DNA from: Thalassia testudinum
Taxonomy: Eukaryota > Streptophyta > Magnoliopsida > Alismatales > Hydrocharitaceae
Assembly: GCA_037157565.1 (NCBI GenBank)
Contig: JAZHRO010000003.1
Location: 74,216,501 to 74,280,500 of the forward strand
Length of the DNA: 64,000 bases
Direction of reading: 5' to 3'
The position numbers and the translations under genes were made by a program. Shown in pieces: positions 55,909 to 64,000 of this stretch. Within the stretch, counting starts at the first letter, position 1. Each line of letters starts with the position of its first letter. Below the pieces are notes generated by a model. It was not told the DNA's origin. It worked only from the letters and a program-made list of their open reading frames with translations, and did no database searches.

Positions 55909-57338
55909 GCATTTCCATTTTAGGAAGTATTCATGTACTTAGCTTAGAGCATATGTATAAAAAAAAAATTCCTCTTTTCTTGAGCTGATTGGGTTAGCCC
56001 TAGCAAAATACCTTTGTCGTTGGAGGTTTTTCTTCTGGATTTATTTCTTAAGTTTAGAATCCATTACATTTATTTCAAGTGCACGTAGACTGGGTAATGG
56101 ATCCTTGAGGATAACCAATAAGCATTTGTAGTCCACTGAACCCTTGGACAGTTCATTGGGAGTCAATCATACTATCTTCTAGTAGATCCACCTCATATTT
56201 ATGAGAAGAAAGTAGAGAGATTACTGGTGCGCTAGGTCAAGTGCAAGGACTCTTAAGTTTTCGATAATTAGATGATGATACTTAAGAGTTAGCCGTAGTT
56301 TTCACTCTTTGTTCCTATAAGCGTACTTTGTGTGAATTCCTGAGAGTCACCAAATAAGGCAGATACATAGAGATTGAGTCTTAATAAAGCTATAACTATG
56401 GTGGATGGTTACGACTGTCCATCATAGAGTCCTCGGCTGATGGTGGGTAATAGTGTCAAAGGTTAGAAATATGCTTATCATATCCATCCCATCCCGATGC
56501 CGAGAATAGGCACTTCCACCAAATAAGCCACACAATATCCTCTTGACCATCATCATCTCCAATAATGCCTCATAAATAAAAGTCTGTTTCGTATTATGTT
56601 GATCTATATTATAAAAAAAAAAAAGAGAAAAGAAAAGAAGAGAAAGAAGAAACAGAGAAAGAAGAAATATTTATATTATGAAAAAAAAAAGGTCCAAGGA
56701 ATAATGTAACATTATTTCTGAGGTAACAGAACACCTATTGCGTTCCACCAATACAACCCATACCTACCTTTTAGTATTTCTGATCGCCTGAATATAGGTT
56801 GAGGACACTAACTTAGTTGTAGAGTTATTAGGACTTTAATTGAAGTGTGGATGCCATGTGAATCCACCCAATAGTGAGTATAATTTCTAAATCTGGCGAG
56901 ATTTGTGATCTCAAAAAGAAAGAAAAGAGGGAGTGCCCAAGAACATCAAGAGAGCACAGTTGTGTAGCCTCTCTCAGAGTTGACTTGTCAAATAGTATAA
57001 AGATCTAGAGTCTGCAGTACTAGACTATATGTAGCACCAGATGAGTGTGTGCCACCAATTACAAATCCATTCAACTCGATATCTCTTACCTAAACCAAAT
57101 GCTTGGGTCAAATTACATATTATCGTCTGCTTTATCCCCGAGGGAAGTAGTTGCCTATCCCGACAGCAATATTTACCAAGGGTGAAGTACAAACTCCCAC
57201 TGTTAACTGGCATTTTCACTTGGATCTGTTACTGAGGATATCATCACTTCACATTTGTATGGATCTCTAAAGTTTTGAAATAAGAAAAGAAGAAATCTTC
57301 TGATTACTTCTATTATTTTTCATTTTTGCTAGGGACTA

Positions 57339-57362
57339 ACAAATCTTAGGCAGCGGGGTATT
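57339..57362 (+). promoter_or_regulatory. Polypurine tract of element E
   Basis: ACAAATCTTAGGCAGCGGGG and TATT precede the LTR-like start TGATGAGTCC. It resembles the other tracts but with an interrupted G-run. Confidence 0.55.
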
Positions 57363-59280
57363 TGATGAGTCCATTTTATTAAACTAATATTACACCTAAG
57401 TAACTTTAATCGTACCTTTTAGGTTTGAGAATAACAACATTAAGTTATAGAATGTTTGCATGCATCATCATTTAAGTTTATATCTACTTTATTATATAAC
57501 TTAATATGTAATGATTTTATGTTCTTTTTATGTGCAGGATGAATATTTGGCAAAAGAATAAGGAGGGGAGGGTAAATTACCCTTTCGAACGACCGGCAGC
57601 ATTTCTTTACCCCATCCTCCAGGCACCCTCAACAACTGCCGGTCAAAAATAGCTAAGGGATTTGAAAATCCGTTAACTGACGCACGTACGGAGAGAGGAG
57701 TTAAAAAGGAGGCGGAGAACGGAGAGAAGATCTGCATCTTCCCCCTATGAGGAATTGCTCCATCTTCTCCACCGTGCGGAGGGCGAACACTGTGCACCAA
57801 GCACCCATCTCCAGTGCCCCTGCCAGGCCGCGCCCACAGGTGCATCCTCCCTTCCAACACCAAGCACCCATCTCCAACGCCCCTGCCAGGCCACGCCTGC
57901 AGGCGCAACCTCCCTTCCAGCGCCATTCACATAAGGCGTTGCACCGCCCTCGTCCGTGCACCCTCCTGCCACTCTGGTAGGCAAGCACCCCTCTCCAGCA
58001 CCAGCAACCGCTCTGCCTCGTCACCTGCTCCGACAAGCAATGTGCTTGCCCTTGTAGGCACACACCACCCACTACGCCCTCCAACCAGCCTGCAGGCGCT
58101 GCACAGCAGCATCGCCTCACCAGTTGCTCCGGTCTGCACCCACAGACACTGCAACAGCACCTGCCTTCGCAACCGCAATCCAGCACCCGTCTCCTGCACT
58201 GGCCACCTTCACCCTCCAATCGCACTGCAGGCACCCGTTCCATCACCTTGCGTACCCCTGCCAGGCCGTGCCCTACTATAGTGCCCCCCACTTCCAGCGC
58301 AGTAAGTTCTCCACCGCAATGCTTCCCCTCTTTATAGACCGCGCTAGCCACCTGCAGGCGCCCGCTCGTTCTCCACCGCCCTTCTCCAGAGCCCGCAGGT
58401 GCTCGCTGCCACCTTGCCCAGAGGTGCTCGCTGCCACCATGCCCACAGGCGCTATGTCCCTTCACCACTACCAGGCAGCGCCCACCTCCGCGTGCCCCTC
58501 TCAAGCATCGCAGGCACCAGCACCCATCTCCTGTAGGCGCTAGCCCTTACGTACCCAAGTAGGAAACCTTCTGCAATGCCATCTCCTCCGCCTGCCAGCC
58601 GCCACCGGCCACCTCGTGCCATTCTGTCACCGTCATCGTGATCCCCACGCGCCGATCAACCTTCCCTCATAGCAGCTCCGTCGTCGGTGCTCTCTCTCTC
58701 TCGCGATGAGGAGAGAGAGTGAAAGCTCTATTTTCTCTGCAATTAAAAATTACATCTAATGCCATTGCCAGCAGAAATTAATTTTAATTTATGATTATTT
58801 TATTATGGCAAAATTACGAATGCGCAATCATATTTTCTGATAATTTCACGTTATTGTTATTCACCTGTTTAAATATTGGTTTTGGGATTAACATGTGCAC
58901 CAATTTTCTCTAGTATATGTCAGTTGAAAATTATATAAAATCATCATATATTTATTGAAGATTTCTGTGAGGGAAAATTGCACATATACCTTTATATTTT
59001 TTAGTTATTGTGAATCTTCTTTCCATCGCATTTTATGTCTACTTTGACCAGGGATTTCGCACTTAACCGAAAAAATACGAAATAATCGAGAGTTTATTGC
59101 ATAATTGCCTCCCTGTGGACACGACCAGCTCTTCTGTGAGTGGTTCTTTTTATTGTTGATTAGTCGATTTTTCCACCACTTAAATACTACAATGCATAAC
59201 GGAAAATTGACTCGTCACCTACCCTCCGATTTGAGGGAACTTTAAGTCTAAGCATCTACGCACTATTCGTCACTGACTCA
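57363..59280 (+). repeat. 3' LTR of element E (right end approximate)
   Basis: It starts TGATGAGTCC after a polypurine tract and includes CTCCCTGTGGACACGACC at about 59110, the block found near the end of Athila/Tat LTRs. The right end is uncertain; CTGACTCA at 59280 is one option. No second copy is in the window to fix it. The middle (57700-58730) is GC-rich and includes two 63-bp tandem units at 57795-57920. Long open frames there look compositional. Confidence 0.55.
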
Positions 59281-60172
59281 TTGTTCGACTATTTTAACAG
59301 AAATTTGGTAGCTAATGAAGCTTCTAGGGTGATATGGCTGGCAAGTTATCATGGCTAACAGCCCATAGGTAGGTTGTCCAGAGCCCAATCATAGGATCAC
59401 TCTTTTCTTACTACCTTTAGGTAAATCTTAGACAAGGGAAGCCACCTACTTAAAAAAAAAAAAGTTAAAAAAGAAAAGAAAAAGAAAAGAAAAAGAAAAA
59501 AAAAGAAAAAGGAGAAAAGAAAGAAAAAGAAACAAAAGAAATAAGCCACACTTCACTACACGAGTATGGTTGACAAGTTGTCGGTGGTAACAACTCATCG
59601 GCCAGTTGTCTAGAACGTAGCTCAGGAAATGCACTAAAAATTCCAAAACACTTAGAAAGAAGCGGAGAAGTAGAATAAGACAGGGTGATATACACTAGAT
59701 TCACCCTCATGCTGACCTCATAAAAAAATAAAAGTAGGGAGAAAGCTACCGATCGTATAAATACACCTTTAAGCAGAGCTCTTTTTAAGGTCACCCAGGG
59801 GCGTAGAAACCTGAAGTCTGTTCTGATTGCCAATCAAAGAGTCTATCACTTTCACAAAGAAAGGATGCCTAAAACTTAGGTTTCTCATCAAATCATCGGT
59901 TGGTTGAATGGCTGTAGAAAGTCGCTTTGTAATCCTAAACTCAAAAATCAAAAAAATTAGAAGAGAAGAAAAAAAACAGAAGGAGATCTTTCTTTGAATA
60001 AGGTGAGGGCTTGAGGTGGTCTACATTTTGGCAGATACCCAGGCACTGTTGTGTCTTTGAAAGTTTTGGTCCTAAGCAAAAATTTCTTAATGTTGAAAAT
60101 TATTTGTGCGCGAGTAATCCAACCTAATTCCTTTTGAATCTTTATAAATAACATGTAGTTTTTGCTATGGAC
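59281..60172 (+). other. Probable 3' untranslated region of element F
   Basis: This AT-rich stretch ends at a polypurine tract. It has two related units (about 59335 and 59565, each with GGCTGGCAAGTT or GGTTGACAAGTT and GTTGTC). An AAAG-rich run is at 59450-59545. No gene is seen. Its left boundary is not fixed. Confidence 0.5.
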
Positions 60173-60196
60173 AAGCAAAAGATAGGCATGAGGGTG
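60173..60196 (+). promoter_or_regulatory. Polypurine tract of element F
   Basis: AAGCAAAAGATAGGCATGAG and GGTG precede the LTR start TGATGTGCATAC, matching the A and B tracts closely. Confidence 0.65.
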
Positions 60197-61129
60197 TGAT
60201 GTGCATACATCTTGTTAACCTAAAATGTCTATTAATGCTTGTTGTTAGTGTCATAGTAGCATCATACATTGAAAATATTGCATAACATACATAATCATGC
60301 ATTCTGGTCAAGTTGTATAAATTGTATAGTAATTATTTCCTTTTATGGTCAGGGACAAGGCAACTTGTTAATCGGGGCCTTGGATCGAAGATCAAACCAT
60401 ACGGATCTAATCAAAGCGACGATTGGAGTTCAATGACTCCAAGATCACCCTAATCGGACATCCGTAGCACCCGATAGAGATCGAGGAACCCTATAGATAA
60501 AGGGTCATGATGGAGCCAATCCACACTTCAGACAACAAATCTGACTGCACGGACGGGTTTGGATCAATGATCGCAGCCTAATGGCGCAAAAATCTGTTCA
60601 ATCGGACACTGTGGCACCGTCTACAACACTCAAAAGATGGATGGCCAAGATGGTGCCACATGGTGCCATCCCAGCTGCCCAATCGGTCCTTAGGATCGTC
60701 GCTTCATCTCCAAAGGGCTTTCAACATGCGATCTAGGCCATTGGATCTTGATCAAACAGTTGCAAGCATGCTCACCTTAAATCCTCTACGGGACAAAGTC
60801 GCCGTCATAATACAATGGTCGAGCACGTTGCGCAAGCGCGTGACACGCATTCGAATCCATACCTGCAGTGCGTGGGCTAATATTCATGACCGTGCGATCG
60901 GCTGCAGACGGCGTTGATCACCCAATCGGGCGTACGTGGGATCAGATGCCCTGCCTCACACCAGATCTGACATGGGCGAAGTTGAAGAGCAGGCCCGAGC
61001 GACGATCGATCTCGACCATCCGATCTCACGATTGGAAGAATAAGATCAATCCAAACGTGGGCGGGTGTTAGGGTGTGGAAGAAAAGTGGGCACGCGCAGC
61101 GTGCGTGCACGTCGGCCACGTTCAGGCCT

Positions 61130-61155
61130 TTAGTGACGGATAAACCCGTCACTAA
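61130..61155. repeat. Perfect inverted repeat with TGACG cores upstream of the F TATA box
   Basis: Arms TTAGTGACGG and CCGTCACTAA flank ATAAAC, about 60 bp before the TATA box. TGACG is the core of the as-1 element bound by TGA-type bZIP factors, so a promoter role is possible. Confidence 0.75.
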
Positions 61156-61214
61156 TGGCCCTGAATTAATGTTTTTGAAATTAAATTATCTAAAATGCCC
61201 CCACTCCTTGTAAC

Positions 61215-61222
61215 TATAAAAG
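61215..61222 (+). promoter_or_regulatory. TATA box of F LTR
   Basis: The sequence is AACTATAAAAGGAGACC, in the middle of the LTR. Confidence 0.65.
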
Positions 61223-61861
61223 GAGACCCCTACCATATGAATTTCTCATCCCTTCCTTCCCTCTCCCTCTCGAAAGCTTATGAAAAGCTTGTCCCACACC
61301 TGGGATGATCCTCAAGAGCTAAAACCAAGTTTTTGCCCCCGTTCTTGAAGTGGATCCTGCAATGACAATGACGTGCTGCCTCGTTCCCATTCTTTTGACT
61401 TTGTCCTCCTTCCCGCTTTATCCTCCATCTTCCAGGCATCACCTTCATCTAGCTCGTCCTCCAAGTATTCATCGAGGTGGATAACTTCTCTCTCCCTTCT
61501 TTTTTCGCTTTCTAGAGTAGAATTTTCCCCCTTTCTAGTGCAACAATTTCCTGCTTTCTAGTGTAATCATTTCCTACTTTCTTAGTTGTAAAACATTATT
61601 CAAATATCAAGTTATTATTTTCTCTCTCTCTCTCTTATTGTCTATAGCGATTCCATTGTGGTTATTTCACCTTTTGAACAAAAATACAAAAAAATATAAT
61701 TGTGGATTTTGAGATCAATGTAGCCTCCTTGTGTTCGAACCGGAACTTCGTTATGACTTTTCGGTATAAATTTTATCTGTTGAACGGATTTCTTCGCGAC
61801 TCGAACTACAATGACGGGTTTTCGAATCCAACTCCGAACGCATAGTTTTCCGCACTCAACA

Positions 61862-62982
61862 TGTACCCCTGAATGTGAGTGGGAATGTGAGGACTTTCTA
61901 TTAAACACGTTCATCAAAGCATTGTTAACAGAGTTCTCGACCATACCATCGAAGAGCTCAAAAACTGAGTCCTCGTCCCGACACAAGAAATTGCCTCCAC
62001 AAGCGGCATCTACGAAATTTCGTGTGTCATCATGGAGCCCATGGTAGAAGATCTGGACCTGTTGCTAGCGTGGGACACCATGGTGGGGACACTTTCTAAG
62101 AAGTTCGCAGAATCTCTCCCAAGCCTCATGCATCTTTTCTCCTGAATTTTGGGTGAATGTGGTGATAGCATGCCTTAAGGCATTAGTGCGGCCTACGGGA
62201 AAGTACTTCTTTAGGAACTCATGTTTCAAAGAAGCCCAAGAGTCTATAGGTGTAGTCCGTGCGAGTGTTCTGAACCAAAAGGCTGCCTAACCTTTTAATG
62301 AAAAGGAGAACATTTTCATTAAAAGCATATGCTGATCATGGCCTTGGGGACCCAAAGTTTGAGCAAGATTTTTCAACTCTTCTAAATGTTGAAAAGGGTC
62401 CTCAGAAGCAAGTCCATGGAAGTGAGGTATATGTGCAATGATGTACGGCTTCAGTTTAATAGCACGACCCCCATCAGGATATCGTACCACAGGCATAGGT
62501 TGGGCAACTGCTGGATTATAGTAATCTCGTAGTTGGCATCTATGAGGTTGAGATGGTGCCTGAGGGTTTCTAGGTTGAGGTGGTTGTTGGAGGTTAGCTA
62601 AACGATTAACTTGAGGAAGTTGTTGCACCTGTTGGGTTAGGGTATTCATTTGCAATTGTGTTTCGAACAGGTGTTGAAGATGAGGCATAGGTCCTCTTTC
62701 TGAGGGTAGGTTAGGAAAATTAGGATATGGTGGAGGTTGGAACCTATGGATTGGTGGTGGTCGTGGTGGAGGATGTGCAATAAGATGTGGAGGAAGTTCT
62801 TCAAAATCCTTGAATTGTGCTGAATCATGACCATCCTCATGATGTGTGGAATAGTGAATGGGAGTTTGAGACTCGAGAGGTAAAGAATTGGAAGTTGAAG
62901 GCAAAGAAGTGGAAGTAGTGGCTTGGGCATCAGCACCCAAGGGGAGTACTAGCTCTGGGTTCTGGGATCTCTTACCTTCCAT
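61862..62982 (-). pseudogene. Element H gag (Athila-type), truncated
   Basis: The frame starts at the ATG at 62982 (M-E-G-K-R-S) and stays in one phase to about 61862, with TAG stops at 62287-62289 and 62065-62067. A proline-rich N-terminal part is followed by the capsid domain: I-P-H-F-H-G-L-A-S-E-D-P-F-Q-H, L-L-M-K-M-F-S-F-S-L-K, F-P-V-G-R-T-N-A-L, K-C-P-H-H-G-V-P and G-M-V-E-N-S-V-N-N. It aligns with B and D gag. The C-terminal part and pol are missing because the F LTR joins at 61861. Confidence 0.85.
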
Positions 62983-64000
62983 TGAGTTTGTTTTTGAAAA
63001 TGAATTTAAAAATCAGTCATGACTCAATGGAAAGAATAAAATCAAGCTCAATCTCAAATGAAATCAGAAAATCCCAATCAAATAGCGATCAATCAATAGA
63101 ACACTAACAATCTAGTGAGAAGAATTGTTTTTTTCTCCTAGAGGCCACTATGCAAAATACTATAGTACGCAAACAACTATTTCAAACAATTGTACACTTC
63201 CTATGGATAGACCTAGCGATGTGCAGACCTTTAAAATCCACTGGGGGTCTAGATAAAACTGGCGTACGAATCTAGATCCTATGGTTGCTGAAGGAGATGA
63301 GATAGAAACCCGTGTATTATGATCTTAAGTGATCGTGCTGTGTGCACGATGGCAATCAACACAATGCGGTAAAAATCTCTGTCAGGGTTTCACTCAGATT
63401 TTAAGATAAGTTCTATGCTGCTTGTCTCACTTTTTAATCAATTCAAAACAAGAGATGGTCTTTTCAGATTTTAAGTCAAATGCATGTATGGCAGGAGTTG
63501 AGAAAGATATATGCATACTTGACTCTAGCAATCTATAATATGCAAATTGACTTGGAATAAAATCTAGCAGGTAGAATATGCAACCTAAGATGGATGCCTA
63601 AGGGTATGCTGGTGCTAGATAAAGGTGAGATTTTTTTGAATTTTTTATTTTATAATTTGTTTGTATTTTGAATAATGCAACAAACAAAAACAAAGAAAAA
63701 AAATCAATACGGAAAATCACAAAAGGAAAATCACGTCGATGAGAGATGAGTTCGAGAGAAATAAAAGAGAGAGAGTCCAGAGAGTCCACAGTTATTACAA
63801 TAAATGTGTGAGAATAGGCTCTCACAACTTAACTCTAGACTATACTATGCTAACAAATAGTACAGTTCTATGCAAGATGCCTAAGTCTAGACTATACTAT
63901 GCTATACTACTACTATACTACTACTCCTGCAGCTGCTCTGAGAGAACAGCTTCGCTTGGACATCGGGTCAGAAGAGCAGTGGGTCAGCCAGGAAGGCGAC
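62983..64000 (-). other. Element H leader region
   Basis: About 1 kb upstream of the H gag, continuing past the window. It is AT-rich with no credible gene. A short repeated block (TCTAGACTATACTATGCTA) occurs at about 63832-63852 and 63892-63912, followed by a (ACTACT)-like run. The primer site and LTR are probably outside the window. Confidence 0.5.

Larger units (their letters stand above)
55554..57338 (+). other. 3' untranslated region of another Athila/Tat-like element (E)
   Basis: About 1.8 kb without gag or pol. The stem-loop TTGGG-AGGCAA-CCTAG at 55797-55812 and the palindrome plus G-run at 55871-55908 show that it starts just after a lost coding region. An A/G-rich stretch is at about 56610-56690. 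The join with the D-type leader at 55553 is a chimeric junction with gag-pol missing. Confidence 0.65.
60197..61861 (+). repeat. 3' LTR of element F
   Basis: The LTR is about 1.67 kb, from TGATGTGCATAC to GCACTCAACA. A TATA box TATAAAAG is at 61215-61222, a (TC)n run at 61620-61645, and CCTCCTTGTGTTCGAACC near 61720 corresponds to the typical LTR end block. A perfect inverted repeat lies at 61130-61155. The end at 61861 abuts the H gag on the opposite strand. Confidence 0.65.

Noticed and set aside
56610..56700. Purine-rich runs at 56610-56690 and 59450-59545 as possible polypurine tracts
   Set aside because: They are not followed by an LTR start; the true tracts at 57339 and 60173 are.
57701..58504. 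267-codon minus-strand frame and overlapping plus-strand frames
   Set aside because: Both strands are open because of GC-rich composition and short repeats; no domain or conserved start. Kept only as a question in the findings.

Overview
The window is a nest of plant LTR retrotransposons. I find no host gene, tRNA, rRNA, CRISPR array or bacterial feature. The evidence is Ty3/Gypsy gag, protease, reverse transcriptase, RNase H and integrase reading frames, paired multi-kilobase LTRs with TG...CA ends and 5-bp target duplications, primer-binding sites for tRNA-Asp and initiator tRNA-Met, and polypurine tracts. Athila-type elements together with a chromodomain (Tekay/Del-type) chromovirus point to a repeat-rich, probably pericentromeric or heterochromatic region of a large flowering-plant genome. 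The species cannot be named from this sequence.

Layout. Element D (Athila-like, plus strand) is the oldest layer. Its 5' LTR is cut by the window start (1-2032), its leader and first nine gag codons are at 2033-3064, the rest of gag is at 44189-46084, a long 3' UTR follows, and its 3' LTR is 48593-52639. Inside D's gag sits array C (3065-44183, minus strand, near-identical target duplication ATCCG/ATCCA). C is a Tekay-type chromovirus arranged LTR-internal-LTR-internal-LTR, with two decayed gag-pol copies. Element B (6368-20175, minus, Athila-type, target duplication ATCAG) lies in the integrase region of C copy 1. Element A (32719-42526, plus, Athila-like, target duplication GTAAT) lies in the third LTR of C. 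To the right are more D-type LTR and leader pieces (52640-55553), the 3' half and 3' LTR of another element (55554 to about 59280), the 3' end and LTR of a further element F (about 59281-61861), and a minus-strand Athila-type gag, H (61862-62982), with its leader running to the window end.

How the parts relate. B is almost complete. Its gag, protease, RT (FMDD), RNase H and integrase (HHCC plus D-D-35-E) are all present, and only two in-frame stops and one frameshift interrupt them. A has B-like LTR ends, leader, 3' UTR and polypurine tract but no gag or pol. In their place is one unfamiliar reading frame of about 543 codons with two TAG stops, so A looks like a non-autonomous partner of the B family. 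D keeps gag but has no pol. C carries many nonsense and active-site mutations in both copies.

The most interesting signals are: the unknown ORF of A; a small stem-loop with the constant loop AGGCAR just after the end of the coding region in A, B and another element; a near-copy of the polypurine tract about 1.3-2 kb upstream of the true tract, preceded by the palindrome-like TACAATGAGGACATTGTA, in four elements; the tandem three-LTR arrangement of C with nonsense mutations shared between copies; and reiterated GACGTC-containing inverted repeats in the C LTRs.
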